From: Bryobacterales bacterium
GTDB taxonomy: Bacteria > Acidobacteriota > Terriglobia > Bryobacterales > Bryobacteraceae
NCBI GenBank assembly: GCA_016789745.1
Contig: JAEUQF010000165.1
Location: 1-64,000 of the forward strand
DNA: 64,000 nt
Direction: 5' to 3'
In this document: piece after piece, positions 1 to 9,594 of the stretch
Layout of the letters: the number at the start of each line of letters is the position of its first letter
Numbering within the stretch: the stretch's first letter is position 1
The notes under the pieces: generated by a model
Told to the model about the DNA's origin: nothing
Seen by the model: the letters and a program-made list of their open reading frames with translations, nothing else
The model's database searches: none
Made by a program: the position numbers and the translations under genes

Positions 1-576
1 TTCCAGGCCGGGGCATGGGTTATAAACAGCACCGCCAGCGTCGGCATGCCATTCACGCCGTCTGCGTCCGGGTACTACCTGGACGAGATCGACATTGCCA
101 TCTTCTGGCGGAACTTCTCGAACCTCGCCACCGTTCCTGACGTGAACCTGACGGTTCGGCTCATCGGCCCGTACGGCGCGGGCCAGTTGATTCCGACAAG
201 TCCGATAACGACGATCGAATCGTGGCAGATCTCGGGCTTTGATCTGGCGGCAAACATCTCGACCGTGTTTCCGCTCCAATCCACGCTCCATCCCCAGTTG
301 AACGGGCAAGTCTACTTTGTCACCGCGGAAGCCGCGGGTCTCGGGAGCATCTACCAATGGGGGTGGAATCTGAACAACTCAGGGGGCACCGGGTGGGTGT
401 CGCGCACTGGTTCCGACTGGCTATCGAACGGAAGCATGGCGCCGGCCCTGCGCGTGCTCGGTTCTGAATCCATTCCCTCCAGCGGCGTTCCGGAACCCGC
501 TACCACGGCGCTGGTTGGGGTCGGTGTCCTGACTGGGGTGCTGCTTCGGAGGCTCCGGCTCAGGACTTCGTGCTGA
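1..576 (+). CDS. PEP-CTERM sorting-domain protein, 5' end outside window
   Basis: The reading frame is open from base 1, so only the last 191 residues are visible; an internal ATG at 46 is not necessarily the start. The C-terminus has the tripartite PEP-CTERM signal: the motif VPEPAT, a hydrophobic stretch (ALVGVGVLTGVLL) and a short arginine-rich tail (RRLRLR). In this family an exosortase cleaves the tail after Sec export and the protein is displayed at the surface or released. The rest looks like an exported beta-rich domain, but I recognise no catalytic motif. It converges on the serine hydrolase gene with a 23-base gap. No exosortase gene lies in the window. The sorting signal is confident; the function is unknown. 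Confidence 0.8.
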   Translation, partial: FQAGAWVINSTASVGMPFTPSASGYYLDEIDIAIFWRNFSNLATVPDVNLTVRLIGPYGAGQLIPTSPITTIESWQISGFDLAANISTVFPLQSTLHPQLNGQVYFVTAEAAGLGSIYQWGWNLNNSGGTGWVSRTGSDWLSNGSMAPALRVLGSESIPSSGVPEPATTALVGVGVLTGVLLRRLRLRTSC

Positions 577-599
577 GCGCCCGTGGCCATGCTGCCAAG

Positions 600-1685
600 T
601 CAGTAGGCGGCCAGAATCGCCGCCTGCACTTGCTTATGGAAACCGCGGGCCTCACCGCCGGGCATCTGGGTGAAGACGACTACGGCAAGGTCTTTGCGGG
701 TGTCCACCCAGATCTCGGTCCCGTAGGCGCCTCCATGGCTGAAGCGCTGGGCCAGGCCCGCTTCATCGAGATCCTGCAATTGCCATCCCAACCCGTAGTT
801 TGTGGCCAGCTTGCCCGTCTGCTTCGTGTGCATCTGGCGCACCGCCTCTTGCGAAAGGACCCGTTTTCCGTTCCACAGGCCATTTGCCCGGTGCAGACGC
901 AGCAGCATTAACGCATCGTCTGCTGTCGCATAGATTCCGCCCGGCACAAGGAGGAATCCGTCCGCCCGTGGGCCGGGGCGATCCGGGGGCTCCATGACGG
1001 CCTTCATGCGCTGCAGCGTGCCGCTGGCTCTACTATAGACCAGCGGCACTCGATGGGAGATCTGGCCGGAGCGGTACACCGTGTTCCGCATCGCCAACGG
1101 CCGGAGCAGCACCTTCTCCATGTAGGCATCGAACTCCATGCCGGTGATCATCTCCACAATGCGGCCCGCCACGCAGAAGCTGGCGCCGCCATAGACGTAC
1201 TTCTCACCCGGGGCGTAGGCCAGCGGATGTTTGAGAATCAGCGGCACGGCATCGCGCAGCGGGCGGCTGAAGTCGCGAATGGCGTTCAACTCTTCTTTTG
1301 AGCCGTTGTTACCGAAGATCCCCGAAGTGTGCGAGAGCAACTGGCGTATCGTGCTATCCCCCCGGAACTCCGGGAAGAACTTCGTTACCTTGTCATCCAG
1401 AGATAGCTTACCCGCATCCACCAACGTCATGATGGCCGTGGCGGCGAAAGGCTTGCTGGTTGACGCGATCATGAACATCTCATCGCCGCGGAGCGCGCGT
1501 TGCTTTTCCACATCGGCATAGCCCGCCACATGCCGGTACACCAACTTCCCGCCGCGATCCACCAAGACCACGGCCGATGGAATCTCGGCGTCTGCCACGG
1601 CCTTGTCGATGAGGCGGGTCAGCGCATCGCCACTCTCCGCCAGTCCGCAAACCGAAGCCAGCAACAGTACCAGGATGATCTTCAT
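600..1685 (-). CDS. Serine hydrolase, class C beta-lactamase / penicillin-binding-like family
   Basis: 361 residues with a hydrophobic N-terminal signal peptide (about residues 1-16), so probably periplasmic. The nucleophile motif SxxK is STSK at 75-78. The second motif of the family, usually YxN, appears as Y165-G-G, so the Tyr is kept and the Asn is replaced. A late HGG motif (SHGGAYG) corresponds to the third active-site element. Such proteins act as esterases, peptidases or D-amino-acid hydrolases; the substrate cannot be told. The start ATG shares four bases (ATGA) with the stop of the DUF1501 gene, so it is translationally coupled as the last gene of the operon that starts with the TonB receptor at 9103. 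Confidence 0.88.
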   Translation of the reverse strand: MKIILVLLLASVCGLAESGDALTRLIDKAVADAEIPSAVVLVDRGGKLVYRHVAGYADVEKQRALRGDEMFMIASTSKPFAATAIMTLVDAGKLSLDDKVTKFFPEFRGDSTIRQLLSHTSGIFGNNGSKEELNAIRDFSRPLRDAVPLILKHPLAYAPGEKYVYGGASFCVAGRIVEMITGMEFDAYMEKVLLRPLAMRNTVYRSGQISHRVPLVYSRASGTLQRMKAVMEPPDRPGPRADGFLLVPGGIYATADDALMLLRLHRANGLWNGKRVLSQEAVRQMHTKQTGKLATNYGLGWQLQDLDEAGLAQRFSHGGAYGTEIWVDTRKDLAVVVFTQMPGGEARGFHKQVQAAILAAY

Positions 1686-3130
1686 GTCAGAATCTCGCGT
1701 AACACCACCCCACCGGTATCGGTCAGCCGCTTGAATCGTCCTTCATGCAGGTGTGTCAGCATGGTGTGCTCCAGACCGAGCAAATGCAGAATGGTCGCAT
1801 GAACATCACGAATGGGAATCGGGTTGCCCGCCGCGCGCAGACCGAAGTCATCTGTCCCGCCAGCGGTCGCACCGGCTTTCACGCCACCCCCGGCGAGCCA
1901 GTTCACCAATCCCCACTGATTATGATTCCGGCCCAGGCTGGCACCAGCGCCCTCGTTGAACGGGGTGCGTCCCATTTCCGACGTCCACACCACCAGCGTC
2001 TCGTTCCACAGACCGCGCTGCCTCAAGTCGTGCAGCAATCCTGCTACCGGCTTATCCACTTCGCCAATCCGTGCCGGCAGCAGAGTCTTGAGGTCGCTGT
2101 GATGATCCCAGCTGTACACGCCGTTCTCCCAGCCATGCACCAGCAGCACGAAGCGCACGCCCTTCTCCACCAGCCGGCGCGCCATCAGGCATTGCCGCCC
2201 AAACGACTGGGTAGCCGGCTGATCCAACCCGTACAACTTCTGGATGTGTGCCGGTTCTTCGTTGATGTTCACCACGCCCGGAGCTTCCGTCTGCATCCGG
2301 AACGCCAACTCGTAAGCCTGGATGCGAGCCTCCAGCTCATCCGCGGCGCCGCGCTCGGCCGCGTGTTTCTCATTGAGATACCGCAGCAGGTCCAGTTCCC
2401 GCCGCGTCTGCTCGCTGGAGATACCGGGCGGCGATTGCAGATTCAAGATCGGCTCGCCCGCACTGCGAAACGGCACGCCCTGATACGCGGCAGGCAGATA
2501 GCCGCTCTGCCACACCGCTGATCCGTTCACCGGACCGCCCCGCGCATCGTGCAGCACCACGTACCCCGGCAGATTCTGGTTCTCTGAACCTAAGCCATAG
2601 TTCACCCAGGCGCCCACCGAGGGGTTGCCTTGGAACGGCGATCCTGTGTTGACGTGCATCGTTGCCGGCGAGTGGTTGTTGCTGTCCACCTTCACCCCAT
2701 GCACAAATGCCAGATCGTCAGCCGACTTCGACAGATGCTCAAACAGAGTCGACATCCATCGGCCCGACGAGCCGCATTGCCGCAGGGGAAATGGTGGGGG
2801 GACCGCACCATGCGGCTGCTTCAGGAAGGACGCCAATTCGCCTTCCAACTCGCCCATCGCCGGCAGTCGCTTGCCCGCGTACTTCTGCAATGCCGGCTTA
2901 TGCTCAAAGCAATCCACCTGGCTCACGCCGCCCGAAAGGAACAGAAAGATGACGTTCTTGGCCTTGGGCGTGTGATGCGGATTCTTCGCTCCCGGCACAT
3001 TCTGCTGCGACTGCGCCTCACGCGCTAACAGGTGCGCCAGCGCCAGCCCGCCGATTCCATTCCAGCCTCTCGCCAGAAGCTCTCGCCGCGAATAGCCTCG
3101 CCCGTTTTCAATCGACATAGGCAAACTCAT
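1682..3130 (-). CDS. DUF1501 family protein with Tat signal
   Basis: 482 residues. The N-terminus contains a twin-arginine motif (YSRRELL) followed by a hydrophobic stretch, pointing to folded export by Tat. The core is DUF1501, an alkaline-phosphatase/sulfatase-like fold: VIFLFLSGGVSQVDCF near residue 60 is the first core strand and the WTSEMGRTP segment lies in the C-terminal half. In Planctomycetes and Acidobacteria DUF1501 genes sit beside DUF1549/DUF1553 genes, as here. The overlap with the upstream gene is 23 bases from the first ATG, or about 11 bases from the ATG four codons later, which is an equally good start. The biochemical role is not established. Confidence 0.88.
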   Translation of the reverse strand: MSLPMSIENGRGYSRRELLARGWNGIGGLALAHLLAREAQSQQNVPGAKNPHHTPKAKNVIFLFLSGGVSQVDCFEHKPALQKYAGKRLPAMGELEGELASFLKQPHGAVPPPFPLRQCGSSGRWMSTLFEHLSKSADDLAFVHGVKVDSNNHSPATMHVNTGSPFQGNPSVGAWVNYGLGSENQNLPGYVVLHDARGGPVNGSAVWQSGYLPAAYQGVPFRSAGEPILNLQSPPGISSEQTRRELDLLRYLNEKHAAERGAADELEARIQAYELAFRMQTEAPGVVNINEEPAHIQKLYGLDQPATQSFGRQCLMARRLVEKGVRFVLLVHGWENGVYSWDHHSDLKTLLPARIGEVDKPVAGLLHDLRQRGLWNETLVVWTSEMGRTPFNEGAGASLGRNHNQWGLVNWLAGGGVKAGATAGGTDDFGLRAAGNPIPIRDVHATILHLLGLEHTMLTHLHEGRFKRLTDTGGVVLREILT

Positions 3131-5642
3131 TCGTGTTCAACAGCACGCGGCATAATCCCTGCAACCCGCCCTGCGCTTCCCGTGCCAGCAGCGGCAGGGC
3201 ACGCGCCAGTTCCTCCGGACGCGGGGGCCGCGAGAGAATTGCCCGGAACACCGCGATTACCTGCTCGCGGGCATCCGGCCCCACCTGCTCCACCGTGCGC
3301 GCCGCCAAGTGCGCGGCCGCCTCCGTGGTCAGTTCGTCATTCCACAAGGTCAGGGCCTGCACCGCCGTTGTCGAGACCGCCCGCCGTTCACACGATGCCT
3401 GAAACACCGGCGCGTCCATCGTTGCCAGGAAAGGCACTTCCAACTGCCGCCGCTGGAACACGTACACCGACCTACGCCGCGACTCCACTCCCTCCACCGG
3501 TATCCAACTGGGCAGATTCTTGATGGTCATCCGCTCCTTCATCGCCGCCGGCAGTTTGATCATTACGCCAGGGCCGCCGCGTTTTTCGTTCAACAACCCG
3601 CTGGTGTGCAACACCGAATCGCGCAGCACCTCCCCTTCCATCCGCTTGCGGTTCTGTCGCCATAGCAGCAGGTTGTTGGGGTCTTCCTTCTGTTCTCTCG
3701 CGGAGACGCGTGCCGATGCCTGCTGGTACACCGCTGAGAGCATGATTTCACGGATCAGCGCCTTCATACGCCACTTCTGATCCATAAAGCGTTGCGCCAG
3801 ATGTTCCAGCAACTCCGGATTCACCGGCGCCGAGCCGTTCCGCCCGAAATCACTGGGCGTGCCGGCAATCGGTTCGCCGAGCAGGTGCTGCCAGATGCGA
3901 TTGGCCATCACCCGCGCTGTCAGCGGATTCTCTTTGCTGGTCAGCCACGCCGCCAGCGGCAGCCGCCACGCCCGAACATTGCCGAAGCGGTCTGACCCCA
4001 GCGCGGCCGCTTCCTGATTACCTGTCAGCGCGCTGGGAAAGCCGGGCCGCACGAACTCGCCCAGGCGGGAAAACTCGCCGTTGATCCGCACGAACGTTGC
4101 GGGAAATGCCGGCCGGTTTGCATCATTCGGCATGTTGCGAATGACATGTGCAGCCGGACGATAGCGCCGCAACTCACGCGGATACACACCCATGTCGCGG
4201 CCGCCGCGAGTGCCGTCGACAAAGCTCAGCAGCCGCAGGTACTCCTGCTTCTCCTGCATGGTGAACGTAGGATCATCCGCATTGGGCACCAGTCCGTTCG
4301 CAATGGCCTTGGCGATGCGCCGTTCCAGTTCCACCACCCGCCGCGTTGTCTTGCGGACGAACGTTGTACCTCCGGCAGGGTCGTCATCGTCGGAACCCCG
4401 GGCCGCTCGCGTGTCACTCTCTGGGGGCAACACTATGCCCGCGGCCTCCGCCTTCGCCATCAACTGCCTCTGGTAATCGTTGAACTGCTGCTGTGCCTCC
4501 GCCAGCCTCTGCTCGGCGATTCGGGTGGCCTCCGCCAATCGCGTTCGCAGAGCCGCATCTTCGAACGCCACCGGCATCTCCACCATCTCCATGGCTGCGA
4601 AGAACGCCTGCAGCCGGTAGAAGTCCTTCTGCGGAATGGGATCGTACTTATGGTCATGGCACTGCGCGCACTTCACCGTCAGCCCGAGAAACACAGATCC
4701 CACCGTGCCGGTGACTTCGTCCAGAAACAGTTGCCGGAGCTCTTGTGCATTGGTGGCTTGGAAGCGCGGCGTCAACCGAAGAAAGCCGGTGGCAACCAAC
4801 TGTTCCGGCCCGGCATTCGGCAGTTCGTCGCCTGCCAGTTGTTCGGTCAGGAAGCGATCGTAGGGTTTGTCGTTCTGGAATGCCTGAATGACGTAATCGC
4901 GATAGCGCCACATGTGATAGTTCTCGCGGTCTGCTTCGAAGCCTTGCGTATCCGCGTACCGCACCAGGTCCAGCCAGTGCCGGCCCCAGCGTTCGCCAAA
5001 GCGGGGATCGGCAAGCAGCCGGTCTATCAACTGTCCAACGGCTTCCGGTGTTGCCGATGCCGGAAATCTGCGCGCCTCGTCTGGGGTGGGCGGCACCCCC
5101 ACCAGGTCCAGATACACCCGCCGCAGCAGCGTGGCGGCCGATGCTGGTGGCGACGGGGTCAGTCCCTTCGCCTCCAGCTTCGCTAAAACAAAACGGTCTA
5201 TATCCGTGCGCGCCCAATTGGCGGTTTTGACAGTCGGAACTGGCCGGACGACCGGCTTCTGGTATGCCCACATGGGCTGCTTCTTCTCCGTGCGCTCACC
5301 GGGCGGAAGGCTGTCGATCCACTTTGTCACATGCGCGATCTGTTCGGCTGAAAATGCTGGCCGGCCAACCGGCATGCGGGGCTGCAGTTCGCCCTTCAGC
5401 ATCTTCAGCAGTGGGCTCGCACCGGCGTTGCCCGGCACCACCGCTGCTCCTCGCCGCGCCCCTCCGGCCAGAACATCTTCCCGCGAAGATACGGAAAAAC
5501 CGCTGGTCCGCTGCGTTCCGCTGTGACAGTCTGCGCACCCGGTCTGCAGCAACCGGGCGATCTCGCTGTCCCAGACCGCGTCGCTGCCAGCGGCCACCGG
5601 CGGCCCGGCCAACAGCACCAGCAGCACAGCAAAACCACTCAT
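3108..5642 (-). CDS. DUF1549/DUF1553 protein with N-terminal planctomycete-type cytochrome c domain
   Basis: 844 residues with a signal peptide (1-18). A heme-type CxxCH motif is at C36-A-D-C39-H40, as in the PSCyt1 domain. DUF1549 follows (about 145-350) and contains a second motif, CAQCHDHKYDP, near residue 325. A central variable region leads to DUF1553 (about 560-810), with typical segments such as RVMANRIWQHL and REIMLSAVYQQ. The protein is probably periplasmic and heme-bearing, but no reaction is established for the family. It starts 11 bases after the TonB receptor stop and overlaps the DUF1501 gene, so these form one operon. The pairing suggests breakdown or oxidation of a compound imported by the receptor. 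Confidence 0.9.
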   Translation of the reverse strand: MSGFAVLLVLLAGPPVAAGSDAVWDSEIARLLQTGCADCHSGTQRTSGFSVSSREDVLAGGARRGAAVVPGNAGASPLLKMLKGELQPRMPVGRPAFSAEQIAHVTKWIDSLPPGERTEKKQPMWAYQKPVVRPVPTVKTANWARTDIDRFVLAKLEAKGLTPSPPASAATLLRRVYLDLVGVPPTPDEARRFPASATPEAVGQLIDRLLADPRFGERWGRHWLDLVRYADTQGFEADRENYHMWRYRDYVIQAFQNDKPYDRFLTEQLAGDELPNAGPEQLVATGFLRLTPRFQATNAQELRQLFLDEVTGTVGSVFLGLTVKCAQCHDHKYDPIPQKDFYRLQAFFAAMEMVEMPVAFEDAALRTRLAEATRIAEQRLAEAQQQFNDYQRQLMAKAEAAGIVLPPESDTRAARGSDDDDPAGGTTFVRKTTRRVVELERRIAKAIANGLVPNADDPTFTMQEKQEYLRLLSFVDGTRGGRDMGVYPRELRRYRPAAHVIRNMPNDANRPAFPATFVRINGEFSRLGEFVRPGFPSALTGNQEAAALGSDRFGNVRAWRLPLAAWLTSKENPLTARVMANRIWQHLLGEPIAGTPSDFGRNGSAPVNPELLEHLAQRFMDQKWRMKALIREIMLSAVYQQASARVSAREQKEDPNNLLLWRQNRKRMEGEVLRDSVLHTSGLLNEKRGGPGVMIKLPAAMKERMTIKNLPSWIPVEGVESRRRSVYVFQRRQLEVPFLATMDAPVFQASCERRAVSTTAVQALTLWNDELTTEAAAHLAARTVEQVGPDAREQVIAVFRAILSRPPRPEELARALPLLAREAQGGLQGLCRVLLNTNEFAYVD

Positions 5643-5653
5643 GATTCCCCCGA

Positions 5654-8600
5654 TCAGAACTGCACCCGTATGGCCAACTGCAGGACGCGCGGATCCCGTG
5701 CCGTGGTGAACTCGCCGAACCGCGCATTCACCTGGTTGCCCGCCGCATCGAAACGCGCCGCGGTGTCGAACGCGCTGAACTGCGTGTGGTTGAAGGCATT
5801 GTAGAATTCCGACCGGAACTGCGCCCGCAGTCCTTCCCGGATCTGGAAGTTCTTAAATACCGCCACATCCCAATTGTTGATTCCAGGCCCGCGCAACAGG
5901 GTCTTCGACATCGTACCCAACGTGCCGGCCGCGGGCAGACGGAACACATCGGTTCGGAAGTTGCGACTGAATGTCCGTTCGTTTTTCGGCAGGACCGGAT
6001 TGCCAGTAACCAACACACGCGGCGAGATGCTCGGTGTCCCACTCAGGTCCGCTGCTACCACCTGCGAATAGCCGATCCCCACGGGAGCGCCGCTCTGGAA
6101 TGTGAGGATTCCCGATACCTGCCATCCGTTCACCACCGCGCCAATCGGCTTGAAGCCGAAGCGGAAGTTGGGCGTACTGAAGAGCCAGTTCAGTTTGAGG
6201 ACATGCGTGCGGTCGAAACCGGCCAAGCCATAGTTCCAGTCGCGCAATGGCGCCACCGTGTTGATTGCTCCCCACTCGCCGTCGGTATAATCCATCGCCT
6301 TCGACCATGTCCACGCGAGACCAAACTCCAGGTTCCGGGCAAAGCGCCGGTTCGCCGTGACCTGCAGCGAGTGATAGTTCGATGTACCGGCCGCTTCATT
6401 CATCCCCACGCCGTTGTAGCCTTGGATCGGCCGCAGAAACGCGTCGGGCAGCGGTACACGCGGATTTGTGGGGTCTGCATTGGCCGGCAGGAAACGTGCG
6501 CCGAGGGGAATGTCCTGTAGACTGCGCAGCCAGGCCAGGTGGCGTCCCAACGACCCGACATACCCCACATCCACCACCGTGCCGAACCCGATGTCGCGCT
6601 GGATGGTGAAGCTCATGTTCATGACGGTCGGCGTGTCGATGTTGCGGTCCCAGCCAGTCACAGCGGGCGGAGATGCAAACCCTTGCGCCGACCGGAACGT
6701 GGATATGGTGCCGAACTGCACGACCGGATATTGCACCAGCGGGTAGGAAAAGACATTGGTGGGGGCCGCCGCCGTGCTTCCCAGCACACGGTTATAGAAC
6801 ATGCCGAAGCCTCCGCGAATCGCTGTCTTTCCGTTGCCAAACGGATCGTAGGCGAACCCGAATCGCGGTGCCGCTCTGACGCCGGATGATTCGGTCAGCC
6901 CGCGGGGGTAATCCTTGTCGCGGCTGGTGACGACCATGCCATTCTCCGGGTCGCCACTGCCAGGCGCGATAAACCCGATGAGAGACGCTGGATGGAAAGT
7001 GCCCGTGACGGGGTTCTGACCCATCCGCACACCGTTGTTTAGTGCGGGCCTGATCAGCCGCACTGCCTTAGCGGGGTCATACCGCGACGGTACGAAGCCC
7101 GCCATTTCATCGTTGAAGTTCCAGAACGGTTCAAACCAAGCAAAGCGGACACCGTAGTCCAGTGTGAGCTTTCGGCTGATTTTCCAGGTGTCCTGCACAA
7201 ACCAGTCCACGCCGCGGGAATAGATGCGCGACACCGGGCGGGCACTTGCTTCCGTGTAGCTGTTGAAGACGCCCAGCACCGCGTTGGCATAGGCGTAGTT
7301 CGAGTCAAGGGGGTTATTCACGTTGCGGCCGAAATCGAAATTGCCCGCGAAGTTGTTCGCCCACGGCCCGTCACGCTGCCGCATGCGCTCCAGGAAGAAG
7401 CCTGCCTTCAGAAGGTGGGAGCCCCACGTTTTGCTGATGTTATCGCTGATGTTATAAACGTTCCGCGCGCCATTGAACGGGAAGCGGCCATCGTAGGTGA
7501 GATTGGCCGCCCCCACTACGCCGCCGAAACTCATCGCCGGCATCAGGTTCAGAGGATTGTTGGATGGGGTCAGCGAGCCCGCCAGGAAGCCATAGGTGCC
7601 GCGTTGTAAGCCCTTGATGCCTTCGTCGGTCCAGGAAGGCGGACCAAAGGTGAATGCGTAGCCGACCATGAACTCGTTCACAACGGTCGGCGAGAAAATA
7701 CGCCGATAGTGCACGCTGAACATTCCACCCTTGCTCTTGGTTTCCGATTGGAAAACCGGGAACTGGGCGGTCATTTGGGCGCCATTGGGAGAGTCGTTGC
7801 TTGAAAACTGTGCGTTGATGCTTGCCGAGATCTGGTCTTTGGCACTCAGGTAGTATTCGGGCTTCAGTGTGAACATCTGGAGCGGGTTCGCGCCGCTCCA
7901 CTGCGCCACGTTGTTGTATTGACGCAGCGTCACCGCTGGGTTGACGAAGTTCGGCTGCGGGAAGAAGTTCAATAGCGCCTGCCCGTTAGGATCCAGCCGG
8001 TTCGCCGGAATTCGATTCCCCGCGAAAGGCTGCCGGTTGGTGGGATCCGTGATGGGGATCAGCCGGTTGTTCACGTCCACCGTTTGCGAGAAGTCGCCTC
8101 CTCGTTCGAGGGCGGTAGGCATGGTGACTCGTTGGATCGCGCTGGCGGTCTTGCGAGGCAGGTACTCGTGGTTCCAGAAAAAGAAGAGCTTGTCCCGCTC
8201 GCGATTGAACTTGCCGGGAATGTAGATGGGGCCTCCGATGTTGTAGCTATAGGTGTTGAAGCGGTTGATGGGCCGTCGCAGCCCCAGGGTGTTGTTGAAG
8301 AAATTGTTCGCGTTGAACTGCTCGTGGCGCTTGTAGTACATGGCCGCGCCGTGGAAGTTCCGGGTACCAGATTTCGATACGATCTGCACGTTGCTGCCCG
8401 CCAGCCGCCCGTACTCCGCCTGATAGTTGCTGAGTAGCACTTTCACTTCAGCTACGGCCTCCGCGCTGATGCCGAAGGTCCCGTTTGGTGCTCCGCCTAC
8501 CGCCGTCATCGTCACGCCATCCACCGTGAAGTTGTTTTCAGCGGCGCGGCTTCCCAGCACGTTGAAGTTGGTGGCCGACCCGCCTCCCAGATCTCGTCCC

Positions 8601-9103
8601 ACGGCGCCTACCGGATCCACGACTCCTGGCGCCAGGGCAACCAGCGATGCCACCGACCGGCCGAAGATCAGCAGATTCTCTACCTGTGTCCCCGTGATCG
8701 CTGCTGAACGTTCCGCGCTCGCGGTCTGCACCGTGGCTCCTTCGGCCACCACGGTAACGCGCTCTTCGAGTGCACCGACTTCCAATTGCAGAATCCCCAC
8801 GGGGAGGCGTTCGGACGCGGTGAGGATGATGCCCTTCTTCTCGAGCGTCTTGAATCCGTCGGCCTGGACGGTAAGAACATACTCGGCCGGATCCACGCCG
8901 CTCACAACGAAGTTCCCGGACTCGTCGCTGGTGATGTCCCGGCGCACCCCGGTGCTTGTACTCACCAAACGGATTTTTGCGCCGCTGATGGCCGCCCCGC
9001 TGGTGTCCTGTACACTGCCGGACAGGATTCCGGTTACCTGTTGGCCATGGCAAGCAAACATGGTGAGCCAGGCCAGCAAGGCCCACGATCGAACTTTCAG
9101 CAT
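5654..9103 (-). CDS. TonB-dependent receptor, Oar-like, with carboxypeptidase-regulatory-like domain
   Basis: 1149 residues: signal peptide (1-20), an Ig-like carboxypeptidase-regulatory domain (about 25-110, starting GILSGSVQDTSGAAISGAKI), a plug domain (about 125-245, with NNFTVDGV and YQAEYGRLAG) and a long C-terminal beta-barrel ending in an aromatic residue (LAIRVQF), as expected of an outer-membrane barrel. Acidobacteria encode dozens of these receptors; ligands are mostly unknown but often polymers or their fragments. It is the first gene of a four-gene leftward operon. Its start has a good ribosome binding site (GAGGAGAG) and lies about 40 bases after a strong promoter. The substrate cannot be read from sequence. 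Confidence 0.93.
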   Translation of the reverse strand: MLKVRSWALLAWLTMFACHGQQVTGILSGSVQDTSGAAISGAKIRLVSTSTGVRRDITSDESGNFVVSGVDPAEYVLTVQADGFKTLEKKGIILTASERLPVGILQLEVGALEERVTVVAEGATVQTASAERSAAITGTQVENLLIFGRSVASLVALAPGVVDPVGAVGRDLGGGSATNFNVLGSRAAENNFTVDGVTMTAVGGAPNGTFGISAEAVAEVKVLLSNYQAEYGRLAGSNVQIVSKSGTRNFHGAAMYYKRHEQFNANNFFNNTLGLRRPINRFNTYSYNIGGPIYIPGKFNRERDKLFFFWNHEYLPRKTASAIQRVTMPTALERGGDFSQTVDVNNRLIPITDPTNRQPFAGNRIPANRLDPNGQALLNFFPQPNFVNPAVTLRQYNNVAQWSGANPLQMFTLKPEYYLSAKDQISASINAQFSSNDSPNGAQMTAQFPVFQSETKSKGGMFSVHYRRIFSPTVVNEFMVGYAFTFGPPSWTDEGIKGLQRGTYGFLAGSLTPSNNPLNLMPAMSFGGVVGAANLTYDGRFPFNGARNVYNISDNISKTWGSHLLKAGFFLERMRQRDGPWANNFAGNFDFGRNVNNPLDSNYAYANAVLGVFNSYTEASARPVSRIYSRGVDWFVQDTWKISRKLTLDYGVRFAWFEPFWNFNDEMAGFVPSRYDPAKAVRLIRPALNNGVRMGQNPVTGTFHPASLIGFIAPGSGDPENGMVVTSRDKDYPRGLTESSGVRAAPRFGFAYDPFGNGKTAIRGGFGMFYNRVLGSTAAAPTNVFSYPLVQYPVVQFGTISTFRSAQGFASPPAVTGWDRNIDTPTVMNMSFTIQRDIGFGTVVDVGYVGSLGRHLAWLRSLQDIPLGARFLPANADPTNPRVPLPDAFLRPIQGYNGVGMNEAAGTSNYHSLQVTANRRFARNLEFGLAWTWSKAMDYTDGEWGAINTVAPLRDWNYGLAGFDRTHVLKLNWLFSTPNFRFGFKPIGAVVNGWQVSGILTFQSGAPVGIGYSQVVAADLSGTPSISPRVLVTGNPVLPKNERTFSRNFRTDVFRLPAAGTLGTMSKTLLRGPGINNWDVAVFKNFQIREGLRAQFRSEFYNAFNHTQFSAFDTAARFDAAGNQVNARFGEFTTARDPRVLQLAIRVQF

Positions 9104-9148
9104 CGCTCTCCTCTAGACCCAGAGTTGGTTAGGCGGGTATGGCACGCC

Positions 9149-9177
9149 TTTATATCGAACGTAGCGGTGGGTGTCAA
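9149..9177 (-). promoter_or_regulatory. Sigma-70-type promoter for the TonB receptor / DUF1553 / DUF1501 / serine hydrolase operon
   Basis: On the minus strand the -35 box is TTGACA (bases 9177-9172, perfect consensus) and the -10 box is TATAAA (9154-9149, five of six), separated by exactly 17 bases. Transcription would start near 9142 and leave a leader of about 39 bases with a GAGGAGAG ribosome binding site before the ATG at 9103. This is the best promoter match I see in the window. Confidence 0.75.
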
Positions 9178-9248
9178 TCCAGGTTTGCCCCGCGCAGGTT
9201 GTTGGTTGGCGGCCAGTACGATGGTTCTCCCGGCAGCCAGGTATGCGA

Positions 9249-9254
9249 TATACT
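9249..9254 (+). promoter_or_regulatory. Candidate -10 box for tRNA-Glu
   Basis: TATACT lies 20 bases before the tRNA 5' end. The best upstream hexamer, TTCTCC at 9225-9230 with 18-base spacing, is a poor -35 box. The call rests mainly on the -10 box and its position. Confidence 0.35.
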
Positions 9255-9273
9255 CAGGAATGACCCCGCCTGC

Positions 9274-9348
9274 GGCGCTATCGTCTAAGGGTTAGGACAA
9301 GGCCCTCTCAAGGCTTAAATACGGGTTCGAATCCCGTTAGCGCTACCA
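9274..9348 (+). tRNA. tRNA-Glu (anticodon CTC)
   Basis: The full cloverleaf can be drawn by eye. The acceptor stem GGCGCTA (9274-9280) pairs with TAGCGCT (9338-9344), with one G-U pair at the first position. The D-arm contains GGTTAGGAC. The anticodon loop CTCTCAA gives anticodon CTC. The T-arm is ACGGG-TTCGAAT-CCCGT. The discriminator A and an encoded CCA end at 9348. Anticodon CTC reads GAG codons. Confidence 0.95.
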
Positions 9349-9594
9349 TGTTTTCAATTCCGTACAGGCCTCGGGTCCGGCGGTCACGGAGTTCATCGCT
9401 GCAGTGTGGCTTTTTATAAGCTGCTTGGTCTCCGAGAACGAACAGGAAGGGACACCGGCCCGATCGAAAGGCAGGTCGGAATAAGTGTGAGAACCTCTCC
9501 TCCCACTTCCGGAGGGGCTGGACCCGTCCTGGCCGTGGTGAGATCGACTCCTTTGCGTCGGCAGCAGACCCTTCCGCGGCGAAGCCAAGATAAC
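9349..9594. other. Intergenic stretch without a recognisable gene
   Basis: This lies between the tRNA and the 3' end of the GH43 gene. A short T-run follows the tRNA but I see no convincing terminator stem. Open frames here run into or mirror the GH43 gene and have no family signature. Confidence 0.4.
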
